64,000 nucleotides of DNA from the NCBI RefSeq assembly GCF_007301515.1, contig NZ_CP041666.1:2852001-2916000 (forward strand), given 5' to 3'. The translations under genes were made by a program, and so were the position numbers. The notes under the pieces are model-generated. The model saw only the letters and a program-made list of their open reading frames with translations. It searched no databases and was not told the DNA's origin. The stretch is from Radiobacillus deserti. Lineage in GTDB: Bacteria; Bacillota; Bacilli; Bacillales; Amphibacillaceae. Positions 9,173 through 17,924 of this stretch are shown here, one piece after another (the first letter of the stretch is position 1; each line of letters begins with the position of its first letter).

Positions 9173-9442
9173 ATGAGAAGCACGGGTATTGTGCGAAGAG
9201 TGGACCAACTTGGTCGAGTTGTTTTACCTAAAGAACTGCGAGCAAGCTTCCAAATCGAAGAAAGGGATCCATTAGAAATTTTCACAGAAGAGGACAAGAT
9301 TATTCTTCGAAAATACGAATCGAATTTAGCTTGTGCCATAACAGGAGAAATTTCTAATGAAAATAAAGTCTTTTGTAATGGAAAACTAGTTCTCAGTCCT
9401 GAAGGCATTGAATTATTAAAGAACGAACTAAATAGAACATAA
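9173..9442 (+). CDS. AbrB/Abh-family transition-state regulator
   Basis: This 89-residue protein aligns over its whole length with AbrB: STGIVRRVDQLGRVVLPKELR is the swapped-hairpin DNA-binding domain, followed by DPLEIFTEEDKIILRKY and a C-terminal dimerisation part ending in LVLSPEGIELLKNEL. AbrB and Abh bind AT-rich promoters and repress post-exponential genes such as competence, sporulation and antibiotic genes. TAGGAGG lies 9 nt upstream of the ATG. Residues differ enough from AbrB itself (for example QIEERDPLEI) that this may be an Abh-like paralogue; the symbol is left blank for that reason. It is monocistronic, followed by a dispersed repeat element. Confidence 0.88.
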   Translation: MRSTGIVRRVDQLGRVVLPKELRASFQIEERDPLEIFTEEDKIILRKYESNLACAITGEISNENKVFCNGKLVLSPEGIELLKNELNRT

Positions 9443-9450
9443 TCTTTTTT

Positions 9451-9680
9451 GGAGGTTGAGACAAAAGTATAGGAAGCAATGAAAAAACGAACAATAATAA
9501 TTAGGAGCCTATACCCCGCTCCGGAAATATACGACGCTTTCCGCGGGCGGCTGGTGAGCCTCCTGTGGGGTCTCACCGATGCCTTTCCTCCCGCTGGAGT
9601 CTACGTATATTTTCGTAGCTAGTATAGGCTGTTGCTCGGCTTTTCGGCTTATCCTTTTCGTTATGTCCCAGCCCCTTTTC
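9451..9680. repeat. Dispersed 230-bp element with terminal inverted repeats, copy 1
   Basis: The left end GGTTGAGACAAAAGTATAGG and the right end (read in reverse complement GGGGCTGGGACATAACG) are imperfect inverted repeats. The core contains CCGGAAATATACG, CCGCGGGCGGCTGGTGAGCC and GGGGTCTCACCGATGCC. It matches copy 2 (27440-27680) in inverse orientation over nearly its full length. It holds no gene and sits in an intergenic gap. The pattern is that of a non-autonomous MITE-like or REP-like element common in Bacillaceae genomes. Confidence 0.85.
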
Positions 9681-9766
9681 GTTGAATTCATGAGGCTTTC
9701 TAGCAATAAATAATGTCTAATTATGTTATACTTTAAGTAGTGTGTTTAGAAGGAGGAAGCTGTTTC

Positions 9767-10729
9767 ATGGCTCAAACGTACGAAAATTCCCGACTGAAAG
9801 TATTCTCGTTAAATTCCAATCCAGACCTTGCTGCAGAGATTGCAGCCAACATTGGAGTAAAGCTTGGTAAATGCTCCGTGAACCAATTTAGTGATGGTGA
9901 AGTTCAAATTAGTATAGAAGAAAGTGTCCGCGGATGTGATGTATTTGTCGTTCAATCCACAAGCGAACCGGTTAACCAACACATCATGGAACTCCTCATT
10001 ATGATTGACGCATTAAAACGTGCTTCAGCGAAGACCATTAATGTCGTTATTCCATACTACGGATATGCCCGCCAAGATAGAAAAGCACGTTCTAGAGAGC
10101 CTATTACAGCAAAGCTAATAGCTGATCTAATCCAAAAAGCAGGAGCAACCCGTGTCATTTCCATTGACCTTCACGCTCCGCAAGCACAAGGCTTTTTCAA
10201 TATACCAGTTGACCAACTTATCGGTATTCCTATCTTAAGTGATTATTTTGAAAAGAAACAATTGGAGGACGTTGTAGTTGTTGCACCTGACCACGGAAGT
10301 GTAAAACGTGCTCGTCAGCTTGCTGAAAGGCTTAAAGCGCCAATTGCAATTATTGATAAGCGTGGTCCAAGAGAGTACATAGCTGGAGAAACGAACATTG
10401 TTGGGAACATTGAAAATAAAACGGTTATTCTTATTGACGATATTATTGATACTGGTAACCGTGTGTCTACAGGTACAAACGTGTTACGCCAAAACGGCGC
10501 AAAAGAAGTTTATGCATGTTGTACACATCCTGTACTTTCTGGCATGGCCATTGAAAAAATTAAAGATTCCGACGTGAAAGAATTGGTTGTAACCAATAGC
10601 ATTTACTTACCGGAAGAAAAACGATTAGACAAAATTACACAACTTACCATTGCCCCACTATTAAGTGAAGCCATTATTCGCGTGTTCGAATATCAACCAG
10701 TCAGTCCATTATTTGAAGATCATAATTAA
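9767..10729 (+). CDS. Ribose-phosphate pyrophosphokinase paralogue with altered active-site loops
   Basis: This 320-residue protein aligns without gaps to B. subtilis Prs over at least the first 230 residues, so it belongs to the class I PRPP synthases (ATP plus ribose-5-phosphate to PRPP and AMP). The ATP-binding YYGYARQDRK and the metal-binding His in DLHAPQ are intact. Two loops differ. The flexible catalytic loop reads DKRGP where canonical enzymes have DKRRP, so the position of catalytic Arg199 (mature B. subtilis numbering) is Gly. The PRPP-binding loop reads DDIIDTGNR instead of DDIIDTAGT. The ATG at 9767 is chosen because AGAAGGAGG ends 10 nt upstream. The canonical prs usually lies beside glmU, so this lone copy is probably a second paralogue with altered activity or a regulatory role. 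Confidence 0.85.
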   Translation: MAQTYENSRLKVFSLNSNPDLAAEIAANIGVKLGKCSVNQFSDGEVQISIEESVRGCDVFVVQSTSEPVNQHIMELLIMIDALKRASAKTINVVIPYYGYARQDRKARSREPITAKLIADLIQKAGATRVISIDLHAPQAQGFFNIPVDQLIGIPILSDYFEKKQLEDVVVVAPDHGSVKRARQLAERLKAPIAIIDKRGPREYIAGETNIVGNIENKTVILIDDIIDTGNRVSTGTNVLRQNGAKEVYACCTHPVLSGMAIEKIKDSDVKELVVTNSIYLPEEKRLDKITQLTIAPLLSEAIIRVFEYQPVSPLFEDHN

Positions 10730-10733
10730 GCAA

Positions 10734-10757
10734 GCAGCTCCGTAATGAGCTGCTTTT
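10734..10757 (+). terminator. Terminator after the prs paralogue
   Basis: The stem GCAGCTC/GAGCTGC with a 6-nt loop is followed by four T. It overlaps the stop codon of the converging gene and may serve both strands. Confidence 0.75.
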
Positions 10758-11280
10758 ATTCGTTAGAAAACATGTGATAGAAATGGTTATATATTTCCGC
10801 TTGATTTCTTTCGGAAGTTGGCGTGACAATACTCCACCCCATCCGGTCTGCAAACTCCCGATAGAGCTGTTGCATAGTAGATTGCTGATAAGACATCTCA
10901 ACATGAACGGAACGTACATTGGCATCCTTCATTAAGCTTGCTGACATAAAATTTTCGTTGGCCATCATTTTAGAGGAAGATTTAGATTCCATTGTAATTG
11001 CCTTGTCACTTTTTTGAGAAGCTATGTTTCCATTTCCATGAAGCTCCTCTAAAGACAGAACCGGCAATGGAGGGATTGCTACTTCTCCGTGATAGTTAGG
11101 ATGAATAAATGCCATCATTGCTTCCACATGAGCGTGTAGCATTTCCTGATTTAACTCCAACAAAAATCGAAGTGTCGGATAAGAGACCATCCCCTCATAC
11201 ATTCTCAGTTTATGAATCAGTCCTTTATGTGCAGACAAATGCTCTGTCATTAAACCTAAATCTATCGCTGGTAATGTCAT
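10756..11280 (-). CDS. Hypothetical protein, possible spore-coat CotF/ferritin-like helical protein
   Basis: This 174-residue protein is mostly helical in appearance and has two similar halves joined by a Ser/Lys-rich linker (about residues 88-105). The first half contains TEHLSAHKGLIHKLRMYEGMV, followed after about ten residues by LNQEMLHAHVEAMMAF. The second has MKDANVRSVHVEMSYQQSTM and YNHFYHMF. The arrangement of His, Glu and Met-rich helices recalls CotF-like spore-coat proteins with a ferritin-like fold, but no diagnostic motif is certain. AGGTAGGA precedes the ATG. It is a single gene converging on the prs paralogue. A coat-associated role is inference from the general pattern only. 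Confidence 0.6.
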   Translation of the reverse strand: MTLPAIDLGLMTEHLSAHKGLIHKLRMYEGMVSYPTLRFLLELNQEMLHAHVEAMMAFIHPNYHGEVAIPPLPVLSLEELHGNGNIASQKSDKAITMESKSSSKMMANENFMSASLMKDANVRSVHVEMSYQQSTMQQLYREFADRMGWSIVTPTSERNQAEIYNHFYHMFSNE

Positions 11281-11507
11281 ATTCCTACCTCCCTATCCCC
11301 CATCTTATGTAACAGGATTCCATTAGGTTAACACCTATAGTCGATAAGATTTTCTATCAAATGACAACCCTTGCTTGGGGCAGTATAATTGCATCACACC
11401 GTAGAAAGGGCGTCATTGGGGAGTTGCCAAACGAATGGTTATCACCTTGCCCATTACTGCAACGATTGCAGCTCTAACGTACCTACTTATTTATCTGCTC
11501 TCATAAT

Positions 11508-11547
11508 ACAGAAGGAGAAACCAATACATGCTGGTTTCTCCTTCTGT
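11508..11547 (-). terminator. Strong hairpin after the GGDEF-EAL gene
   Basis: A perfect 15-bp stem (11508-11522 with 11533-11547) and 10-nt loop lie just beyond the stop codon of the minus-strand gene. The T tail is poor on either strand, so efficiency is uncertain. Confidence 0.55.
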
Positions 11548-11551
11548 ATTC

Positions 11552-14329
11552 TTACTTTAATCGTTCTAGAAAATTTCCAAACCATTCTTCATTCAACGGC
11601 TGACTGAATAAAAATCCTTGTAGCTTATGACAGTATTTTTCCTTTAAATAACGATGCTGTTCCTCTGTCTCAATACCTTCCGCCACAACCGTAAGCTTTA
11701 GTTTTTCGGCTAAATCTAATATAGCGGATAAAATAACATCACTTGTCTTTTCCTCTAACTTACCTACAAACGTCTTATCGATTTTTAATGTATCAATTGG
11801 TAAGCTTTCTAAAGAATTCAAAGAAGAATATCCAATTCCAAAATCATCAATCGCCACGCTTACCCCTAATTGTCTTAACTGTTTCAGAATTTGAATCACT
11901 TTGTCTTTATTTTCCATAACCGACGATTCTGTAATCTCTAATTCTAACCATTTCGGCTCCAGCTTTGTTTCTTCTAAAATATTATTTACACGCTGTACAA
12001 TAGCATTATTTTTTAATTGCAGAGCAGAGAGGTTTACCGATAGCTTTACTGGAGGATACCCTTGATCCTGCCAATACTTCGCCTTGTAACAAGCATTTCT
12101 TAACACCCAATTCCCAATCTGCTCAATAAGACCAATTTCCTCTGCGATTGGGATAAAGGTACCCGGAGAAATATAACCAAGTTTAGAGTGCTCCCATCGG
12201 AGCAATGCCTCCATTCCGACCATCTTTCCACTTTGATTATCGATAATAGGTTGGTAGTGAATCGAAAGCTCATCCCGCTTTAAAGCCTGCTGAAGATCCA
12301 CTTCTAATCGAAGTCTCGTAGAAACTTCTGTCTCCATTTCTTCAGAATAGAATCGGAATGTGTTCTTCCCTTGAAGCTTCGACTGATACATCGCAATATC
12401 TGCCTGTTTCACAATCGTATCCACCGAAGAGTGATTCGCTGCAAACAGACTAATTCCGATACTTGCTGTAATAATAATACGGTGACCCTTATAATCGTAA
12501 GGTTCTGTTAGACAGGTCAGGATTTGTTTCGATGTCTCCGCTGCCTCTTGTCTATCTTTAATATGTGGAAGAAGGACTGTAAACTCATCCCCACCGAGCC
12601 GAAAAATAGCACCCTTAGCCTCCACACATTGCTGTATGCGGTAGCTGATGTCTTGAAGGATGACATCTCCAGCTTCGTGACCGAATGTATCATTGACATA
12701 TTTAAAACGATCTAAATCAAAATATAGTAATGCTGACAGATAATCTGTTTTTTCTTCCATATATACCAACAAATCTTCTAGCTCTTTTTTAAACATTTTT
12801 CGATTCGGCAGACTAGTTAATTCATCATGGAAAGCTAAATGTCTGATTTGCTCCTCTTGTCTCTTTAAGTCTGTAATGTCTGTACCTACATACAAAACAT
12901 GCATGCGATCTTCTTCTAAAGATATAATAGGAACTTTCCCATACTGGAACCATCGCATATTCCCTTGATAATCGAAGAAATACTCTTCATCCCGTAATTC
13001 TGTATTCGTATCCATTACTTCTCGATTAATCTCTAGCGTTCGTTCCGCACTCTTTAGATTAGGGTTAACTTCTGCTTCTGTTTTGCCTATCATCTCTTCC
13101 GGCGTCTGATTAAATAGGGACGCGTACTCATAATTTACTAGGAGATATTTTCCATCCCAATCCATCACATAGATTGGACTTGGATTGTTATTCACAACAC
13201 GGTTAAGAAACCTTCTTTGTTGCTCCCGTAATAAAGTTTGTGCCTTGATATCTTCTCTTGCTTGCTCTAAATCCCTCATCATATCATTAAATTTGGAGGC
13301 AACAACTCCCACTTGTGACGATGAATCAATTCCTGTCACCTTTTGTGTAAAGTCTCCTGCACTTACTTGTTCCATTGCGTTAGATAAGGTTTGTAGCTGT
13401 TTTCTCGTTCTGGATTGAACCAACAAAAACACAAGCATTGCGAGTAAAGTAAAGCCACCAAGCATCATAATTCCGTACGGAAGATACGCCCGAACGATAT
13501 GAGAGGGTGGATTGGTTGGAACAAAGCTAACAATCCCCCACCTCATACTAGGAATGTAATGATAAAAAGCATACATCGTTCGTTCATTTTCTAATGTTAC
13601 CTTCATATGACCAGATTCTTTATTTAAAGCCTTTTCTGTAACTTCAGGATATTGATTCTCTTTTCCGAGTCTATCAATCTCCGAATCAAAGATAATCGAG
13701 CCTTGCTCATCTACGATATACGTATTAGGAAGTCCCTTTGCTGCAATCGACCTGCCGAGCACATCATAAAGCTTATTATCACCTAAACGAATGGAAAGAT
13801 TGACAACTCTCTCCACTTTATTCCCCTTTAAAATAGGGACGGCGACCACGATTACACTGCGATTTGTTTTGGTTTGGACAATATTAGATATATATATAGA
13901 CTTCGACTTGATAGCTTCTTGTACATAAGTACGATCCGAAAGGTTTTTCACAGGTGCAATATCGGAAGGATAAAAACCAACAACATCCCCATCCGCATCC
14001 ACTACCGTCCCCCCATCAATCAAAGGAGATAAAACAGAAATACCTTCCAAGTATCCATTCACTTCTTCAATCGACTTCATATATAAATCCTTTTCTTTTT
14101 GAACCGTTTCCCCTAACTGCTGGAGATCTGACATTAATTGAGTTGCATCTGCTTCAATATCAAAAGTCACTTCATCCATTACTTCTTCAAGGTGATGGAT
14201 GGTATTATGAGCAATCATGCTCTTTGAAACAAAAAACATCAAGACAAATAACCCCACCACAGCAGAAATAGCGACCATAATTCTAAGCCCAAATTTTTTA
14301 GATTTCCAATAGGATGATGAGTAATCCAT
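11552..14329 (-). CDS. Cyclic di-GMP signalling protein: dCACHE-HAMP-PAS-GGDEF-EAL
   Basis: This is a membrane protein of about 925 residues. A transmembrane segment (about 15-35) leads to an extracellular dCACHE-type sensor, a second transmembrane segment (about 285-310), a HAMP region, a PAS domain (YVMDWDGKYLLVNYEYASLF), a diguanylate cyclase domain with intact RLGGDEF, and an EAL domain. The EAL residues are all present: EALLRW, SVNLSALQL, ELEITES, IDDFGIGYSSL, LKIDKTFV and VVAEGIETEEQ. It could therefore both make and break c-di-GMP in response to an external ligand. The second ATG is chosen as start because GGAGG lies 5 nt before it, while the ATG 12 nt upstream has no ribosome site. 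It is monocistronic. Confidence 0.9.
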   Translation of the reverse strand: MDYSSSYWKSKKFGLRIMVAISAVVGLFVLMFFVSKSMIAHNTIHHLEEVMDEVTFDIEADATQLMSDLQQLGETVQKEKDLYMKSIEEVNGYLEGISVLSPLIDGGTVVDADGDVVGFYPSDIAPVKNLSDRTYVQEAIKSKSIYISNIVQTKTNRSVIVVAVPILKGNKVERVVNLSIRLGDNKLYDVLGRSIAAKGLPNTYIVDEQGSIIFDSEIDRLGKENQYPEVTEKALNKESGHMKVTLENERTMYAFYHYIPSMRWGIVSFVPTNPPSHIVRAYLPYGIMMLGGFTLLAMLVFLLVQSRTRKQLQTLSNAMEQVSAGDFTQKVTGIDSSSQVGVVASKFNDMMRDLEQAREDIKAQTLLREQQRRFLNRVVNNNPSPIYVMDWDGKYLLVNYEYASLFNQTPEEMIGKTEAEVNPNLKSAERTLEINREVMDTNTELRDEEYFFDYQGNMRWFQYGKVPIISLEEDRMHVLYVGTDITDLKRQEEQIRHLAFHDELTSLPNRKMFKKELEDLLVYMEEKTDYLSALLYFDLDRFKYVNDTFGHEAGDVILQDISYRIQQCVEAKGAIFRLGGDEFTVLLPHIKDRQEAAETSKQILTCLTEPYDYKGHRIIITASIGISLFAANHSSVDTIVKQADIAMYQSKLQGKNTFRFYSEEMETEVSTRLRLEVDLQQALKRDELSIHYQPIIDNQSGKMVGMEALLRWEHSKLGYISPGTFIPIAEEIGLIEQIGNWVLRNACYKAKYWQDQGYPPVKLSVNLSALQLKNNAIVQRVNNILEETKLEPKWLELEITESSVMENKDKVIQILKQLRQLGVSVAIDDFGIGYSSLNSLESLPIDTLKIDKTFVGKLEEKTSDVILSAILDLAEKLKLTVVAEGIETEEQHRYLKEKYCHKLQGFLFSQPLNEEWFGNFLERLK

Positions 14330-14344
14330 GTTAGCCTCCATTTA

Positions 14345-14634
14345 CAGACACAATTCGACATTAATATACTTTTATTATAGCACCATTTCCACAGGAGAAG
14401 AATTGTTTTTTTGGCAAGATTCTCTATATTTTCAGCCTATAAAGTGTGAATTAAAGCGAATAAGAGATTCGTCATTTTTCGACAATTCATTGTGGAGATG
14501 ATGTGGTAGAGGTTCGTCCATATCTTGGGCATCTAACTGATTTTTTTGGTTTAGATTACTAATAGATTGATGTAGTCGCCCAAATTGTCAGGCAATCTCG
14601 CCCATTACTACTTCCCAGCCTATAAGCCCACTAC
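14345..14634. other. Intergenic region, nothing recognised
   Basis: About 290 nt between the GGDEF-EAL gene start and the xylB terminator. It should hold the promoter of the minus-strand GGDEF-EAL gene, but I see no convincing -35/-10 pair, repeat or small gene. Confidence 0.4.
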
Positions 14635-14677
14635 CCCAAAACAAAGAAGGCTAAGCATATTCTGCTTAGCCTTCTTT
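14635..14677 (-). terminator. Terminator after xylB
   Basis: A 15-bp perfect stem AAAGAAGGCTAAGCA/TGCTTAGCCTTCTTT with a 5-nt loop. On the minus strand it is followed by TGTTTT. Confidence 0.85.
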
Positions 14678-14704
14678 CTATTATTAAATGGGGTTAGTTT
14701 TAAT

Positions 14705-16204
14705 CTACTTTCTAAATGGAACTAATTGTTCGTTCATCGCTTGCGTTTGTGCATACACTTGTTTATACACATCAAACAGAGCTTGATAACGTTCAACGCG
14801 ATCTGGATTTGGTTGATACGTTTTTGCTTGTTTTACAAACGCTTTTGAGCAATCCTGCAGAGATTCAAACCAGCCGCATCCATAAGCCGCTAACATCGCC
14901 GCACCCATTCCTGGTCCTTGCTCACTCGTTAACTTTACAACCTCCGCATTGAAAATATCTGCTTGCATTTGTAACCAATCTTCATTTTTTGCTCCTCCAC
15001 CGATTGAAATAATAGAATCAATGGTTTTGCCACTTTCCCGGAATATCTCAATCGACTCATGCAGTGAAAAGGTTATTCCTTCGAGTACAGCGCGTACGAA
15101 GTGCTTTCGTTCATGCGAACTATCCATACCAATAAAGCTAGCTCGAATGTTAGCATCTGCATGCGGGGTTCTTTCTCCAACTAAATAGGGAGTAAACAGT
15201 AACCCATCCGAACCAGGAGAAACGGTATGAACATCTGCGACTAGTTCATCAAAGGACTCTTCTTTTGCAAATACTTCTTTAAACCAAGTTAAGCTGTACC
15301 CAGCGGAAAGGGTTACTCCCATCGTATAATAGGCACTTTCTTCTCCATGGTTAAAATAATGAACTTTTCCTCCGAAATCCTTATCATTGTTTTCTTCATA
15401 GGAAAGAACAACACCAGAAGTACCAATACTACATAAAGATTTTCCTTCTTCTAAAATACCGGAACCAATCGCACCACATGCATTATCCGCACCACCAGCA
15501 AACACTTTTGTGTCGACTGATAATCCAGTTGCTTTTGCCATCTCAGGAGTTAGTGTACCCACTTCTGCATGAGAGGCAACTAGTGGTGGACAAAGGTCAA
15601 CATCAATATCAAGTTGTTCACATACTTCTGAACTCCATGCTTTGTTTGCAACATCTAACATCAATGTACCTGCTGCATCTGAATATTCCATGTGCAATGC
15701 ACCGGTAAGCTTTAAGCGTACATAATCTTTTGGTAAAACAAACGAAGCTGCTTTCTCATAAATATGAGGCTCATTTTGCTTCACCCACAAGATTTTTGGC
15801 AAAGTAAACCCTTCAAGCGCTGGGTTTTTTGTAATGTCGAGCAATCGCTCTTCTCCAACCGCTTCATAAATTTGTTTACATTGCTCTGTCGTTCTCGTAT
15901 CATTCCATAAAATAGCATGGCGAAGTGGTTCCTGATGTTCATCCAGTAAGACGAGTCCATGCATTTGTCCGGAGAAACTAATTCCTTCAATATCAACTAC
16001 ATTTCCATTAAAGGATTGAACCAGATCAGACAGTCCTGCAACTGTCTGATCGACCCAGTCCTGGGGGGCCTGTTCACTATACCCTGTCTTTTCTTGAATG
16101 AGCGAGTATGACTTGGAAACCTCTTGCACAACTGAACCTAATTGATCAACCAAGAGAATTTTAACCGCACTTGTTCCTAAGTCTACTCCAATTACGTATT
16201 TCAT
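14705..16204 (-). CDS. xylB: Xylulokinase
   Basis: This 499-residue FGGY-family kinase has the usual XylB length. The N-terminal phosphate-binding GVDLGTSAVKILLVD, the substrate region SGQMHGLVLLD followed by ILWNDTRT, and the C-terminal ADP-binding SIGGGAKNEDWLQMQAD are all visible. It phosphorylates D-xylulose to xylulose-5-phosphate for the pentose-phosphate pathway. GGGAGAGGGTG precedes the ATG. It lies 32 nt after xylA in the same operon and ends in a strong terminator. It is therefore controlled by the xylA promoter with its XylR operator and cre sites. Confidence 0.96.
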   Translation of the reverse strand: MKYVIGVDLGTSAVKILLVDQLGSVVQEVSKSYSLIQEKTGYSEQAPQDWVDQTVAGLSDLVQSFNGNVVDIEGISFSGQMHGLVLLDEHQEPLRHAILWNDTRTTEQCKQIYEAVGEERLLDITKNPALEGFTLPKILWVKQNEPHIYEKAASFVLPKDYVRLKLTGALHMEYSDAAGTLMLDVANKAWSSEVCEQLDIDVDLCPPLVASHAEVGTLTPEMAKATGLSVDTKVFAGGADNACGAIGSGILEEGKSLCSIGTSGVVLSYEENNDKDFGGKVHYFNHGEESAYYTMGVTLSAGYSLTWFKEVFAKEESFDELVADVHTVSPGSDGLLFTPYLVGERTPHADANIRASFIGMDSSHERKHFVRAVLEGITFSLHESIEIFRESGKTIDSIISIGGGAKNEDWLQMQADIFNAEVVKLTSEQGPGMGAAMLAAYGCGWFESLQDCSKAFVKQAKTYQPNPDRVERYQALFDVYKQVYAQTQAMNEQLVPFRK

Positions 16205-16236
16205 CCTGTCACCCTCTCCCTAGTATAGTTAGGGAA

Positions 16237-17559
16237 TTATTCTGCATAAGCACGAAGTAAATACTGGTTAAGTGTCGCTTTTATGTGCTCAAGTCGTCCA
16301 GACTCGTGTTTGATTTCGTTAAGACTTAGCGCATGTTCTTCCAGCTTACGGAAGTCTGTTTTACCTTCTACGATGTCTTTTCCAACACCTTCCGTATAGC
16401 TTCGATAACGGTTTTCAATGACACCGTCTAATACTTTATCATCGATTAGCTTTTGAGCGACTTTATATCCTATTGCAAAAGCATCCATTCCGGCAATGTG
16501 TGCATGGAAAAGATCTTCTGGCTCGAAGGATCCTCTTCGTGCTTTCGCATCAAAGTTTAGACCACCGCGCCCTAATCCACCATTTTTAATGATTTCATAC
16601 ATCGCTAGCGTGGTGGAGTAAAGGTCTGTTGGGAACTCATCTGTATCCCATCCAAGTAATGGATCACCTTGGTTCGCATCAACCGAACCAAGCATGCCGT
16701 TTACACGTGCATAACGAAGCTCATGCTCAAATGTATGACCCGCTAAAGTTGCGTGGTTTGCCTCGATATTAAATTTAAAATGATCTTGTAACCCGTAGTG
16801 CTGTAGGAATGCATAGCCTGTTGCTACATCAAAGTCATATTGGTGTGTCGTCGGTTCTTTCGGTTTCGGTTCGATAAGGAATTGAGCATCAAATCCGATT
16901 TCTTTTGCATAATCAACAGCCATGTGGAAGAATCGACCTAAATTATCCATTTCTAATTTCATGTCTGTATTTAGAAGGGTTTCGTATCCTTCACGACCAC
17001 CCCAGAATACATAGTTTTCAGCACCTAGTTCTTTCCCAATTTCTAAGCCTTTTTTCACTTTTGCAGCAGAGTATGCAAACACATCCGCATTGTTAGAAGA
17101 TGCTGCACCATGCAAAAAGCGTGGATTCGTAAAGTTATTTGCTGTATTCCAAAGTAACTTTGTTTTACTATCTTTCATGTAATCTTTAATCATCGCAACA
17201 ATAGTGTCTAGATTTTGATAGGTTTCCTTTAAGCTATCTCCTTCTGGTGCAATATCTACATCATGGAAACAGAAGTAAGGAACACCAAGTTTTTCAAAAA
17301 ATTCAAATGCTGCTTCAACACGTGCTTTTGCAGCGTCCATTCCAGAGAATTTATCCCATGAGCGCACGGCAGAGCCTGTACCAAATGGATCAGAAAGGTC
17401 CGCAGTAAATGTATGCCAGTAGGCTACACCGAAACGAAGGAATTCCTCCATCGTTTTGCCACCGATTTTTTCTTCTGGGTTGTAAAATTTAAATGCGTAT
17501 GGATTCGTTGATTTGGCACCTTCATAGTTAATTTTGCCAATGTTAGGGAAATAACTCAT
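16237..17559 (-). CDS. xylA: Xylose isomerase
   Basis: This 440-residue class II xylose isomerase interconverts D-xylose and D-xylulose. Diagnostic segments are FCFHDVDIAPEG with the catalytic His and Asp, the metal-site stretch FWGGREGYETL, LIEPKPKEPTTHQYDFD and SVDANQGDPLLGWDTDEFP. It is cytoplasmic and feeds XylB, encoded 32 nt downstream. AGGAGG precedes the ATG. Upstream lie a well-formed promoter, a XylR operator overlapping the -35 box and two cre-like sites, so it should be induced by xylose and repressed by preferred sugars. Confidence 0.97.
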   Translation of the reverse strand: MSYFPNIGKINYEGAKSTNPYAFKFYNPEEKIGGKTMEEFLRFGVAYWHTFTADLSDPFGTGSAVRSWDKFSGMDAAKARVEAAFEFFEKLGVPYFCFHDVDIAPEGDSLKETYQNLDTIVAMIKDYMKDSKTKLLWNTANNFTNPRFLHGAASSNNADVFAYSAAKVKKGLEIGKELGAENYVFWGGREGYETLLNTDMKLEMDNLGRFFHMAVDYAKEIGFDAQFLIEPKPKEPTTHQYDFDVATGYAFLQHYGLQDHFKFNIEANHATLAGHTFEHELRYARVNGMLGSVDANQGDPLLGWDTDEFPTDLYSTTLAMYEIIKNGGLGRGGLNFDAKARRGSFEPEDLFHAHIAGMDAFAIGYKVAQKLIDDKVLDGVIENRYRSYTEGVGKDIVEGKTDFRKLEEHALSLNEIKHESGRLEHIKATLNQYLLRAYAE

Positions 17560-17592
17560 TTTGTAACCTCCTAATGTATTAGATCACGCTTT

Positions 17593-17606
17593 ATAAAGCG
17601 TTTACA
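17593..17606 (-). promoter_or_regulatory. cre-like site in the xylA leader
   Basis: ATAAAGCGTTTACA (plus strand) matches TGAAAGCGTTTACA at 12 of 14 positions and lies about 60 nt downstream of the predicted start, a road-block position for CcpA. Confidence 0.45.
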
Positions 17607-17652
17607 TACCGATTCGCAAATGCTCCACTTAGGTATGTAAGATAACTTTTAT

Positions 17653-17666
17653 TGTAAATGCTTTCA
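17653..17666 (-). promoter_or_regulatory. cre-like site at the xylA transcription start
   Basis: TGTAAATGCTTTCA (reverse complement TGAAAGCATTTACA) fits the cre consensus except for one central base. It begins right at the predicted start site of the xylA promoter. Confidence 0.5.
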
Positions 17667-17673
17667 TGACCTA

Positions 17674-17712
17674 ATTATACCAATCTTATATTAGTTTGTC
17701 TATTACATAAAC
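17674..17712 (-). promoter_or_regulatory. xylA promoter with XylR operator over the -35 box
   Basis: On the minus strand TAGACA (17702-17697) and TATAAT (17679-17674) are spaced by exactly 17 nt. The operator GTTTGTC-N5-CATAAAC (plus strand 17694-17712) is an imperfect palindrome that covers the -35 box. A second perfect palindrome AAGTTTATGATAAACTT (17714-17730) lies just upstream. The same layout recurs at 23828-23866 and 25844-25882. Confidence 0.8.
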
Positions 17713-17924
17713 AAAGTTTATGATAAACTTATCGGGTGAAGAATTTGGACAAATAGTGTGAAGGCTTTATAATAAAAATCGTTAGCTTATACAAAAGCGG
17801 AAATGCCTTTGTAGCAACGGTTCGCTCGATTTCGGGTACCTTATCTGGACTTGACCATTTCTGGATCACAGTACCCGGATCCCTTTGAATATCCGATGTA
17901 ACAACAAAATGAGGAGGAGTATTC

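Noticed and set aside
17833..17877. Inverted repeat CGGGTAC...GTACCCG upstream of the DUF624 gene
   Set aside because: Only 7-bp arms with a 31-nt loop, no T run and no second copy in the window; could be chance or part of a leader, so not called.
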